Below, piece after piece: positions 42,015-49,496 of a stretch of DNA of 49,496 nt. The DNA lies in contig JAMOSZ010000015.1 in assembly GCA_027062625.1 (NCBI GenBank), positions 1 through 49,496 on the forward strand, read 5' to 3'. How positions within the stretch are numbered: position 1 is the stretch's first letter; each line of letters starts with the position of its first letter. The notes below the pieces were generated by a model. The model was not told where the DNA came from and searched no databases. It worked only from the letters and a program-made list of their open reading frames with translations. The stretch is from Nautiliaceae bacterium. GTDB taxonomy: Bacteria > Campylobacterota > Campylobacteria > Campylobacterales > Nautiliaceae. A program made the position numbers and the translations under genes.

Positions 42015-42737
42015 TTATATCAAATCTAAAAATGGATTACTTGAATTTAACTTGATAATATCAATATCAAAATGCTTTATTGCTTCATACATTGCATCTA
42101 CAAAATACCTCTCACTCTCATAATGTCTAATATCAATTAAAGATATTTCTCTCGCTTTTGCCTCCATTGCTTCGTGATACTTTATATCTCCCGTTAAAAA
42201 ACAATCAGCCTCTATCTTTCCTAAAAGTCCCATTCCAGCACCAGTTGTAACTGCTATTCTTTTAATAAAATCCTTTGCCCTAACTACTCTTAAAACCTCA
42301 ATACCCATTCTCTTTTTTACCAAATCACAAAGTTCATCAAATTCCATAAATACATCGCTATAAAAAACAAAACCATCAACTTCTCCGCTAAACCCAAGGA
42401 CATTTCTTGCAAAATATTCATTAAGATGAGTCTTATCAAAATTTGTATGCATTGAGATAAGGGAGATATTTTTTTGAATAAGTTTTATTAAAAATTTTGT
42501 AGAAAAAGTATCTCCATTTACTCTTTTTATACCTTTAAAAATTAATGGATGATGGGTAATTAACAAAGAATTTGGCTCAATTTCTCTAACAACCTCATCA
42601 TCAATATCCAAAGAGATATAAATTCTATTAACCTCAAAATCAAAATTGCCAACAATAAGCCCACTATTATCCCACTCCTCTTGAAGCTCAAAAGGAGAAA
42701 TTTCATTTAACAAATCATAAATAGTTCTAACTCTCAT
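42015..42737 (-). CDS. Nif3-like dinuclear metal-centre protein
   Basis: 240 aa. The family's metal ligands are visible in LITHHPLIFKG, SMHTNFDKTH and FLTGDIKYHEAMEAK. Known structures are hexameric toroids with a two-metal site; they are often annotated as GTP cyclohydrolase I type 2, but the cellular role is unsettled. It lies 9 bp... after tyrA in the same direction (stop of tyrA at 42746) and 20 bp before the zinc-ribbon gene. Confidence 0.9.
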   Translation of the reverse strand: MRVRTIYDLLNEISPFELQEEWDNSGLIVGNFDFEVNRIYISLDIDDEVVREIEPNSLLITHHPLIFKGIKRVNGDTFSTKFLIKLIQKNISLISMHTNFDKTHLNEYFARNVLGFSGEVDGFVFYSDVFMEFDELCDLVKKRMGIEVLRVVRAKDFIKRIAVTTGAGMGLLGKIEADCFLTGDIKYHEAMEAKAREISLIDIRHYESERYFVDAMYEAIKHFDIDIIKLNSSNPFLDLI

Positions 42738-42745
42738 TTTATCTC

Positions 42746-43576
42746 CTACATTATATTATGAAGTTTATTTCCCTCTCTCATCCACTCTTCAAGTTCTTCC
42801 CATTTTTCTCTTTTTATAAGCTCTTTTGCTCTTTTTAGCTCATCTTCAAATGCATCCACTGCTTTTAGCAGATTTTTTTTATTCTCTTTAAAAATACTCT
42901 TCCACATCGTAGGATTTGACTTTGCAAGTCTACTCATATCCTTAAATCCACCAGCTGCAAGAGTTACTATATGCTCTTTATCTTCTTGATTTAAAACCGC
43001 ATTTGCAATTGAAAAAGAGACAATATGAGGCATATGAGAGATAAAAGCCGCGTGGCGGTCGTGCTCTTTTGAATTCATAATTTTAATTTGCATTTTAAGA
43101 TAGTTATAAATATCAAAAGCCCTTTTTACTTGCACCTCTCCACTCTCTTCAATATCGCAAACTACCATTACCTTATTATAATACAAATCCTCAATAGCTG
43201 CTTTTGGACCTGAATATTCAGTCCCAGCCATTGGATGAGAAGCTACCAAATTTTTTCTAATGTTTTTAGGACAATTTTTAACAATACTCTCTTTTGTTGA
43301 GCCAAAATCAATTATTAAAGCATCTTTTTTTAAAGAAAGCTTTGAGATATCTTTTAGTGCTTTAATAATTGCTTCAATAGGAATTGCTAAAACAATAACA
43401 TCCGCACTCCTAACGCCATCTTCAAACTCCAAAACCTCATCCACCAACCCAAGCTTTAACGCTTCTTCTTGATGGGATGGATTGTTATCCACTCCAATTA
43501 TTCTATCAAAATAGCCCCTCATAGCAAGCGCAAAACTTCCTCCCATAAGTCCAAGTCCAACAACACAGCAAGTCAT
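42746..43576 (-). CDS. tyrA: prephenate dehydrogenase
   Basis: 276 aa. The Rossmann NAD site is VVGLGLMGGSFALAMRG at the N-terminus; catalytic-domain landmarks are ASHPMAGTEYSGPKAA, HDRHAAFISHMPHIVSFSIA and LAAGGFKDMSRLAKSNPTMW. It oxidises prephenate (or arogenate) to the tyrosine precursor in the cytoplasm. There is no fused chorismate mutase or ACT domain. AAGAGGTAAA precedes the ATG, and it is the first gene of the operon tyrA - nif3 - flgZ-like - waaA - yggU - polX - typA. Confidence 0.93.
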   Translation of the reverse strand: MTCCVVGLGLMGGSFALAMRGYFDRIIGVDNNPSHQEEALKLGLVDEVLEFEDGVRSADVIVLAIPIEAIIKALKDISKLSLKKDALIIDFGSTKESIVKNCPKNIRKNLVASHPMAGTEYSGPKAAIEDLYYNKVMVVCDIEESGEVQVKRAFDIYNYLKMQIKIMNSKEHDRHAAFISHMPHIVSFSIANAVLNQEDKEHIVTLAAGGFKDMSRLAKSNPTMWKSIFKENKKNLLKAVDAFEDELKRAKELIKREKWEELEEWMREGNKLHNIM

Positions 43577-43595
43577 TTTACCTCTTTTTTTAAAA

Positions 43596-43601
43596 ATTAT
43601 A
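43596..43601 (-). promoter_or_regulatory. putative -10 box of the tyrA-typA operon
   Basis: Minus strand TGTGATATAATTTTT: an extended TGnTATAAT, 19 nt before the tyrA ATG. Confidence 0.55.
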
Positions 43602-43613
43602 TCACATTTACGA

Positions 43614-43619
43614 TATAAT
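43614..43619 (+). promoter_or_regulatory. putative -10 box of bamA
   Basis: TATAAT in ACGATATAATTTTGG, 43 nt before the bamA ATG; a second match, TATACT at 43643-43648, lies 14 nt before it. It is divergent from the tyrA -10, 12 bp away. Confidence 0.5.
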
Positions 43620-43662
43620 TTTGGCTAATAAAAAATTTAGCGTATACTTTATAAGGAGAGAT

Positions 43663-45840
43663 ATGAAAAAATCCATTTTTTTAATACTTCCAATAGCACT
43701 TCTTGCACAAATAAACGAAATAAAATATAAAGGACTAATCCACATTTCCCCTCTTAGTGCAAATGCTATAATCAATATTCAAAAAGGAAGTGAATTTGAT
43801 ATAAAAAAAATAGACAAAGCCTTAAAAAAACTCTACAAAACTGGCTACTTTCAAACAATAAAAGTTGATTATTCAAACGGCATTTTAACATTTATCTGCA
43901 AAGAAAAACCAACCATCGCAAAAATAAAATTTTACAATGTCCCAGAAGATGTAAAAAACCTTTTAAAAGAACAAAAATTAATAATAAAAAAAGGTGAAAT
44001 TCTCCAAGAAGAGAAAATTAAAAAAATTCAAAAATTTATTGAAGAATACTATAAAGCAAAAGGCTACTTTAATAGCTATGTAAAAGTTATTATAAAACCA
44101 CTCCCTAATAACAGAGCAGAAGTAGAAATTATCGCCCACAAAGGTCGCTCAGTTTATGTAAGAGAAGTTAACTTCTTTGGAGCAACTTTACCAAAAGATG
44201 AATTACTTGATGAAGTTGAAAATCAACCCCGCACATTTTGGAGCAACCTTCCATTTACAAATAGCGGTAAATTAAATTTACTCACCCTCTTAAACGATAA
44301 AATAGCACTTAAAAATTACTATATGAATTTAGGATATATTGATGCTAACATCTCAACTCCCTTTGCATCAATAAATACTGATAGCTATTTTGCTGATATT
44401 GACTATAAAATAGAAGAAGGAAAAAGATATATAGTAAAAAAAGTTTCAATAGACTACCCAAAAACCATAAAAGTAAAACTTCCAAAACTAAATTTAAAAC
44501 CAAACAAATATTTCAACATCTCCGCCCTTAAAAAAGATATAAAAAATATTCAACACGCCTTTATGGACAAAGGATACGCATACGCAAAAGTTTATCCAGA
44601 TATCAAAAAAGAAAATAACTTTGCACATATAACTTATAAAGTAATTCCAGGAGAGATAGTTTATATAAATGATGTAATTATTGAAGGAAACAATAAAACT
44701 CTTGATAGAGTTGTTAGAAGAAATATTTTCTTAGCACCAGGAGATAAATTCTCATATACCGATTTCCAAGATAGCATCAACGCTTTAAAAAGAAAAGGGT
44801 ATTATAAAGAAGTTAGCATAAAAAAAGAGAGAATCTCTCAAAATAAAATGAACTTAAAAGTAAAAGCAGTTGATGGGCTTAGTGGAATGCTAAAAGCTGG
44901 AATAAGTTATGGAACTTATACAAAACTAGGATTTAATTTCTCCCTTAGCGAAAAAAATATCTTTGGTAGCGGGCAAACAATCTCTATTAACGCCGATGTT
45001 AGCTCAGTTTCATCAAGTTATAGCATAAGCTTATTTAACCCAAGAATTTTTGATAGCCTCTACTCATTTAATTTTTCTCTTTATAAAAGAAGCTTTGATG
45101 GAATCTCTTACACTTCAAAACAAAAAGGTGGTAGTATTGGAATTGGTCGCCAATTAAATAGATTCACATCCGCAAACATAACTTATGGATATGTAAAAAC
45201 AAAGCTAACTGATTATCCAGACGAAGATTACATAAAACCAAACAGCACAAAAAGTTATGTAACTTTATCTCTTGCTTATAACAATACAGATGACTATTTC
45301 TTCCCAACAAACGGAATAATTGCAAGTGCCTCTTCTCAAATTGCTGGACTTGGAGGAGATGAGAAGTTTATAAAAACTTTATTAAAAGCAAAAACATTTT
45401 ACCCTATTACTGACAAAACCTACAACACAATAGCAGTGCTAAAATATAGAGTAATAGCAGGAGCTATTAAAGATAATGGGTATTTACCAATTAACGAAAA
45501 ATTTTATGTTGGAGGGGCAAGAAGCATAAGAGGATTTAACTGGTACTCAATCTCTCCTGTGGATAAAAAAGGCAATAAAATAGGAGGAAAGTATGAATTC
45601 ATAACAGGTCCAGAAATTTCAACTCCTCTTAGTGAGAAAAGTAAAATATGGCTAACAGGATTTATTGATTATGGAGCTGTGGGAGAGGATAGATTAAATA
45701 TTACAAGAAGCTCATATGGATTTGAGATTGACTGGATTACCCCAATGGGACCTCTTAGCTTTATATGGGCTTGGCCAATTAAAAGTGAGAGTGGAGATGA
45801 CTTACAAAAATTTGAATTTAACATAGGAGCAACTTTTTAA
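43663..45840 (+). CDS. bamA: outer-membrane protein assembly factor BamA
   Basis: 725 aa from the ATG at 43663, which has AAGGAGAG upstream and a clean signal peptide (MKKSIFLILPIALLAQ); the upstream in-frame codon at 43621 would bury the signal. Five POTRA repeats are expected in residues ~20-350 (for example IDKALKKLYKTGYFQTIKVD and ALKRKGYYKEVSI). The C-terminal ~370 residues are a 16-strand barrel with the loop-6 motif GGARSIRGFNW and a final aromatic strand ending EFNIGATF. It folds and inserts outer-membrane proteins. It has a stand-alone promoter, with an APC permease directly after it. Confidence 0.95.
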   Translation: MKKSIFLILPIALLAQINEIKYKGLIHISPLSANAIINIQKGSEFDIKKIDKALKKLYKTGYFQTIKVDYSNGILTFICKEKPTIAKIKFYNVPEDVKNLLKEQKLIIKKGEILQEEKIKKIQKFIEEYYKAKGYFNSYVKVIIKPLPNNRAEVEIIAHKGRSVYVREVNFFGATLPKDELLDEVENQPRTFWSNLPFTNSGKLNLLTLLNDKIALKNYYMNLGYIDANISTPFASINTDSYFADIDYKIEEGKRYIVKKVSIDYPKTIKVKLPKLNLKPNKYFNISALKKDIKNIQHAFMDKGYAYAKVYPDIKKENNFAHITYKVIPGEIVYINDVIIEGNNKTLDRVVRRNIFLAPGDKFSYTDFQDSINALKRKGYYKEVSIKKERISQNKMNLKVKAVDGLSGMLKAGISYGTYTKLGFNFSLSEKNIFGSGQTISINADVSSVSSSYSISLFNPRIFDSLYSFNFSLYKRSFDGISYTSKQKGGSIGIGRQLNRFTSANITYGYVKTKLTDYPDEDYIKPNSTKSYVTLSLAYNNTDDYFFPTNGIIASASSQIAGLGGDEKFIKTLLKAKTFYPITDKTYNTIAVLKYRVIAGAIKDNGYLPINEKFYVGGARSIRGFNWYSISPVDKKGNKIGGKYEFITGPEISTPLSEKSKIWLTGFIDYGAVGEDRLNITRSSYGFEIDWITPMGPLSFIWAWPIKSESGDDLQKFEFNIGATF

Positions 45841-47118
45841 ATGAAAATGAGAAAAATTGGATTTTTAGAAGCGTTTAGTATTGGTGTTGGGGGAATGGTA
45901 GGTGGTGGAATTTTTGCAGTCCTTGGACTTACAATTGATTTGGCAAAAGGAGCAGCTCCCATTGCTTTTTTAATTGGAGGACTTATTGCATTAATTACCG
46001 CTTACTCTTACGCAAAACTATCAGTTAAATTTCCAAGTGAGGGTGGTAGCATTGAATATATTGTAAAAGCCTTTGGAAACAATTTATTTAGCGCTATTGC
46101 CAATAATTTACTTCTTATTTCATATGTAATTATGCTTGCTCTTTACGCCTCAGCCTTTGGAAGTTACGCAAGTGCCCTTATTATGGGAGCTGATATTCCA
46201 TCTCTTCATAAATTCTTATCAGTTGTAGTAATTACTCTTTTTGTTTTAATAAACTTAATGGGAGCGTTTTTAACAGGAAAAGCAGAAGATATTTTAGTTT
46301 ATACAAAAATTGCAATCTTAGTAGTTTTTGTTATTATTGGATTTTATACAGCTGAGCATTTTGAGAGATTATCCCCTAAATATTGGGAGAGTCCAATTAA
46401 GATTATAACTGGTGGATTGATTATATTTTTAGCATATGAAGGATTTGAGCTTATTGCAAATTCAGCAAAAGATGTTATAAATCCTCAAAAAACACTCCCT
46501 AAGGCTTTTTATGCAAGCGTAATTTTTGTAATTATTCTTTATGTAAGTATTGCAATAGTTACAATTGCAAACGTAGATTTTCAAACCGCAAAAAAAGCCC
46601 AAGATTATGTGCTTGCAATTGCTGCTAAACCTTTACTTGGAAAAGCTGGTTTTATAATAATCTCTCTTGCGGCTATGCTCTCAACTGCAAGTGCAATTAA
46701 CGCAACAATCTATGGAGCTGGAAGGGCTGGATATTTAATTGCAAAACTTGGAGAAATCCCAAAAAGCTTTTCAGAAAAGATAAAACAAGGGTATGAAGGA
46801 ATGATAATTCTTGGACTACTTGGAATAATTTTTGCAATAAGCTTTAATATAGAAAACATCTCAGTAGCCGGAAGTTTTGGATTTTTAACAATCTTTGGAC
46901 TGATTAATTTAGCTAACTTTAAACTAAGAAAAGTAACAAACGCAAATCCTATAATCGCACTACTTGGCTTTATTTTGTGTATCTTATCAGCTATTGTTCT
47001 TATTGGATATAACTTAATTTACAACATTCAAGCTCTAAAAAGTAGTGCGTGGGTTATAGCAATTGTAATAATTTTTACTTACATCTATCAAAAATTTAAA
47101 ACCCTACACATAAAATAA
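45841..47118 (+). CDS. APC-family amino-acid permease
   Basis: 425 aa with about 12 membrane helices. Family landmarks: FSIGVGGMVGGGIFAVLGL (the unwound helix-1 GxGxGxG-like substrate site), YSYAKLSVKFPSEGGSIEYI and IFLAYEGFELIANSAKDVINP, where FEL/AKD line the substrate pocket. It probably imports an amino acid or polyamine with protons; the substrate cannot be deduced. The ATG follows the bamA stop with no gap. Its end overlaps the convergent 105-aa gene by 15 nt. Confidence 0.88.
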   Translation: MKMRKIGFLEAFSIGVGGMVGGGIFAVLGLTIDLAKGAAPIAFLIGGLIALITAYSYAKLSVKFPSEGGSIEYIVKAFGNNLFSAIANNLLLISYVIMLALYASAFGSYASALIMGADIPSLHKFLSVVVITLFVLINLMGAFLTGKAEDILVYTKIAILVVFVIIGFYTAEHFERLSPKYWESPIKIITGGLIIFLAYEGFELIANSAKDVINPQKTLPKAFYASVIFVIILYVSIAIVTIANVDFQTAKKAQDYVLAIAAKPLLGKAGFIIISLAAMLSTASAINATIYGAGRAGYLIAKLGEIPKSFSEKIKQGYEGMIILGLLGIIFAISFNIENISVAGSFGFLTIFGLINLANFKLRKVTNANPIIALLGFILCILSAIVLIGYNLIYNIQALKSSAWVIAIVIIFTYIYQKFKTLHIK

Positions 47119-47421
47119 ATGGGCAATTCCTTTTTTGTCTTTTCCTTTTACACACAAAATCACAAGCACACTCTCAACTTGCATAAATTTACTAAGCCTT
47201 TTTAAAAACTCACTCCTCATTGCACATCTACAAGACACCTCTATAATTGCAACTGCCTTTTTTATCCTCTTTTCAACCTTAAATTCTTCTTTAAGCCCAA
47301 CTTTTAAATAATTAATCTTCTCCTCATCAAAAATATCAAGCCTTTCAATGGGAAGGTGGTTAAATTCTCTCTCTGACACATCTTTTACAAAAGCTAAATA
47401 CTCATCCCTTGAAACTTTCAT
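47104..47421 (-). CDS. hypothetical protein with Cys pair
   Basis: 105 aa, not recognised. It is mostly helical and basic, with a hydrophobic strand VAIIEVSCRCAMRSEFL containing a CxC pair, and another, ESVLVILCVKGKDKKGIAHL, near the end. AAAGGATAAAGG stands before the ATG and a promoter-like TATAAT (47446-47451) is upstream, so it is probably a real single-gene unit. No membrane segment or signal peptide. Confidence 0.55.
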   Translation of the reverse strand: MKVSRDEYLAFVKDVSEREFNHLPIERLDIFDEEKINYLKVGLKEEFKVEKRIKKAVAIIEVSCRCAMRSEFLKRLSKFMQVESVLVILCVKGKDKKGIAHLFYV

Positions 47422-47445
47422 CCTTTATCCTTTTTATTTTACAAA

Positions 47446-47451
47446 ATTATA
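47446..47451 (-). promoter_or_regulatory. putative -10 box of the 105-aa gene
   Basis: Minus strand TTTTTGATATAATTTTG: TATAAT 24 nt before the ATG at 47421, in the 64-bp gap after glyQ. Confidence 0.45.
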
Positions 47452-47485
47452 TCAAAAAGTCCCAAAGATTAAATTAAAAGAGGAG

Positions 47486-48328
47486 CTAAGAAGCAACCTC
47501 TACATAAAGCTCTGCCACCGCTTTTGCAAGCTCGCGGATTTTTAAGATATAGTTTTGTCTTTCTGTTTGGGAGATAGCTTTTCTTGCATCAAGCACATTG
47601 AATATGTGGGATGCAAAAATCGTATAATCATAAGCCGGAAGTGGAAGTTTTGCCTCAATGCATCTCTTTGCTTCATTCCTGCTATCTTCAAACCATCTAA
47701 ACAACATATCAACATTTGCTACTTCAAAATTGTATTTAGAAAACTCAAATTCGCTTCTTTTATGCATATCACCATAAGTTGTGTTTTCATTCCACTTAAT
47801 GTCATACACATTATCAACCCCTTGCAAATACATAGCAAGTCTCTCAGTCCCGTATGTTATCTCAACTGGTACTGGAAAAGTTTTAAGCCCTCCAACCTGC
47901 TGGAAATATGTAAACTGGGTAACTTCCATACCATCAAGCCAAACTTCCCAACCAAGCCCCCAAGCTCCAAGGGTTGGAGACTCCCAGTTGTCCTCTACAA
48001 ACCTTACATCGTGTTCTTTAAGATTAAGTCCAAGATATTCAAGGCTTTCAAGATACATCTCTTGAATGTTATCTGGACTTGGTTTCATAATCACTTGAAA
48101 CTGATAATAACTCCCAAGGCGGTTTGGATTTTCGCCGTATCTTCCGTCAGTCGGGCGGCGGCTTGGCGCCACATACGCAACATTCCAAGGTCTATTTTCA
48201 AGGCTTCTTAAAAGAGTTGCCGGATGAAAGGTCCCAGCCCCACTTGGAAAATCATAAGGCATTACTATATTGCAACCTTTATTTTTCCAAAACTCTTGCA
48301 GTTTTAAAAGCAAATCACTAAAATACAT
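47486..48328 (-). CDS. glyQ: glycyl-tRNA synthetase alpha subunit
   Basis: 280 aa, normal for GlyQ. Class II motifs and GlyQ-specific text: [59 protein letters not shown] and [17 protein letters not shown]. The enzyme is alpha2beta2; glyS is not in the window. The ATG overlaps the end of the nuclease-like gene by 11 nt, so glyQ appears to be the last gene of an operon with the two accessory-looking genes upstream. In H. pylori glyQ follows nif3 and flgZ; here it is about 5 kb from them. Confidence 0.96.
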   Translation of the reverse strand: MYFSDLLLKLQEFWKNKGCNIVMPYDFPSGAGTFHPATLLRSLENRPWNVAYVAPSRRPTDGRYGENPNRLGSYYQFQVIMKPSPDNIQEMYLESLEYLGLNLKEHDVRFVEDNWESPTLGAWGLGWEVWLDGMEVTQFTYFQQVGGLKTFPVPVEITYGTERLAMYLQGVDNVYDIKWNENTTYGDMHKRSEFEFSKYNFEVANVDMLFRWFEDSRNEAKRCIEAKLPLPAYDYTIFASHIFNVLDARKAISQTERQNYILKIRELAKAVAELYVEVAS

Positions 48329-48773
48329 TCTCTATCCTTTGAAGTAAATTTTTAAAATTTCTGCACTCTAAAACCAAAACTTCATCATAAGCAATTTTAA
48401 TTCTACTTAACCTACTCTTAAAATGCTCTTTTATTTTCTTTTTAGATTTACTAGCCTTGTATACCAAAACAAACCTTTTTTCAAAAGTATCAAAATTTTT
48501 AACCAACTTTTTTAGTAAAAAATAACTCTCATACGCCTTTAACAAAATCTGCTGATTTTTAATCTTATCATCTGTCCACTCTTTAATATCTTCAACCTCA
48601 TCAAGTTTCTTAAATTCAACCAACAAAAAGTAACTATCCTTAATTATCAAACAATCAGCAGTTGCTAAATTATTATCAACTTTATCAAAATCTATACACT
48701 TTTTTCCATTATCTTCACAGCAGTTATCACTCACCTCATTCAAAGGTGCCAATAAAGAGTTTAAATCTACCAT
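48318..48773 (-). CDS. small protein with PD-(D/E)xK-like core, partner of ATPase
   Basis: 151 aa, not recognised. A possible nuclease core is D40 in [19 protein letters not shown] with E53-x-K55, the D-(x)n-ExK spacing of PD-(D/E)xK enzymes, flanked by hydrophobic strands. A later strand ([20 protein letters not shown]) and a helix follow. It could instead be a non-nuclease with the same fold. Its ATG overlaps the stop of the ATPase gene by 7 nt and its end overlaps glyQ, so all three are coupled. Confidence 0.6.
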   Translation of the reverse strand: MVDLNSLLAPLNEVSDNCCEDNGKKCIDFDKVDNNLATADCLIIKDSYFLLVEFKKLDEVEDIKEWTDDKIKNQQILLKAYESYFLLKKLVKNFDTFEKRFVLVYKASKSKKKIKEHFKSRLSRIKIAYDEVLVLECRNFKNLLQRIENVF

Positions 48774-49496
48774 TTTAATTTCTCTATCTCCATCTCTTCC
48801 AAAATATCAATACTTTGAGCCAAAACATCATAAATCTCACTCGCTTCACACTCTTTTAAAATCCCATCTTTTGCCAAATAGAAATTTGTCTCTTTGTATA
48901 AATTCTCAATAGCCTCTATAAAAAATGGAGAATGACTCGTAATCAAAACCTTAACCCCTCTTTTTACCAACTCAACTATTAATTTGGCATACTCAATTTG
49001 CCATTTTGGATGAAGATGGACTTCTGGCTCATCTATTATTAAAATTCTATTTTCAGAAATATATCCGTTTTTAAGTAAAATCTCAATAATTCCAAACTGT
49101 TTTATTCCCATCGCAACATTATTAATCTGAAAACTTTTTCTATCTTTTACAAATCTCCACTCTTTTTTTTCTTCATCAAAAATCCAAAAGCCTTTAACTA
49201 CATTTTCAATAAAATCAAATAAATCATCTGAATCTAATTTTGGTTTAAATTGAGACTTATTATATGATTTTAAAAACAAATCCCAAGCAACATAAGGATA
49301 ATCAATATAAATATCTAACGGATTTTGAGAAACGATAAAAGGTTGAATTGTTTTAAAAGTATCAAACATATTCAAAACAAACGGCGTTTCTATAAAAAGC
49401 GCATCTAAAAATTTCTTATTTTCTACATTAATTTTAAAACACTCCACAAAAAACTCTTCACCTTCTAATTTACAAAAAGAATCTTTATTGATTATT
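48767..49496 (-). CDS. OLD/ABC-type AAA ATPase, C-terminal part (cut by window edge)
   Basis: The reverse strand is open from the window end to a stop at 48767, about 243 residues; the start and Walker A lie outside, so the ATG-like GTG at 49447 is not the true start. Visible: a signature-like NVAMGIKQFGIIEILLKNG, Walker B ILIIDEPEVHLHPKWQ and the H-loop LITSHSPFFIEAI. This combination is that of the AAA_15/AAA_21, SMC-like ATPases, which include OLD nucleases and many phage-defence ATPases. There is no TOPRIM domain in the visible part; the separate small nuclease-like protein may take that place. Confidence 0.8.
   Translation of the reverse strand, partial: IINKDSFCKLEGEEFFVECFKINVENKKFLDALFIETPFVLNMFDTFKTIQPFIVSQNPLDIYIDYPYVAWDLFLKSYNKSQFKPKLDSDDLFDFIENVVKGFWIFDEEKKEWRFVKDRKSFQINNVAMGIKQFGIIEILLKNGYISENRILIIDEPEVHLHPKWQIEYAKLIVELVKRGVKVLITSHSPFFIEAIENLYKETNFYLAKDGILKECEASEIYDVLAQSIDILEEMEIEKLKW

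Noticed and set aside
47555-48211. 218-codon plus-strand open frame opposite glyQ
   Set aside because: It is the antisense of glyQ, whose protein is unmistakable; the frame has no ribosome site and its product, rich in Lys, Ile, Phe and Ser, resembles no family.
1-49496. tRNA, rRNA, riboswitch, CRISPR, insertion sequence or prophage
   Set aside because: I found no cloverleaf, long direct repeats, transposase or integrase; the gaps are too short for most of these, although a careful covariance-model search could still find a small RNA.

Overview
The window looks like chromosome from an AT-rich member of the Campylobacterota, most plausibly a Nautiliales-type (Nautilia/Caminibacter/Lebetimonas-like) chemolithotroph. 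The evidence is the low GC content, the waaA - HP0958-like zinc-ribbon gene - nif3 order known from Helicobacter pylori, a CiaB homologue, a futalosine-type UbiA prenyltransferase, and promoters that show a good TATAAT -10 box but no clear -35. The genus is inference; the phylum is well supported. Genes are packed very tightly: overlapping starts and stops are the rule, all four convergent gene pairs overlap at their stop codons, and the only gene-free stretch over 300 bp (about 4520-5270) holds gene remains. I saw no tRNA, rRNA, CRISPR array, insertion sequence or prophage.

Layout. 1-4519 (minus): a run of two ferredoxin:thioredoxin-reductase-like proteins (the second fused to rhodanese), a NifX-like protein, a hypothetical protein, the HExxH protein CiaB, then a type II restriction enzyme and a DNA methyltransferase cut by the window edge. 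4656-5233: decayed glnB-amtB. 5271-7444 (plus): a reduced NtrC-like AAA+ protein that seems to lack a canonical start codon, a PAS protein with a dead kinase remnant, and a DEDDh exonuclease. 7430-14732 (minus): hybrid histidine kinase with a roadblock protein; livF, livG, a MnmC-like FAD oxidoreductase and a lipoprotein; rplM-rpsI; mqnP-type prenyltransferase. 14780-15637 (plus): miaA.

15634-25127 (minus): a ten-gene respiratory complex I operon, nuoA-B-CD-H-I-J-K-L-M-N, without nuoE, nuoF or nuoG. Its fused NuoCD keeps the first cysteine of both [NiFe]-hydrogenase CxxC motifs, with Asp at each second position, and lacks the usual quinone-binding His and Tyr. This suggests a ferredoxin-type complex lying between group 4 hydrogenases and Nuo, and I regard it as the most interesting system in the window.

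25245-28156: an AAA ATPase, rsmE and rdgB. 28167-36245 (minus): a heme-sensor-like GGDEF/EAL protein behind a tripartite RND efflux operon. 36346-43576 (minus): typA, polX, yggU-like, waaA, a FlgZ-like protein, nif3 and tyrA. 43663-47118 (plus): bamA and an APC permease. 47104-49496 (minus): a small hypothetical protein, glyQ, and a coupled pair of nuclease-like and OLD/ABC-type ATPase genes cut by the right edge.
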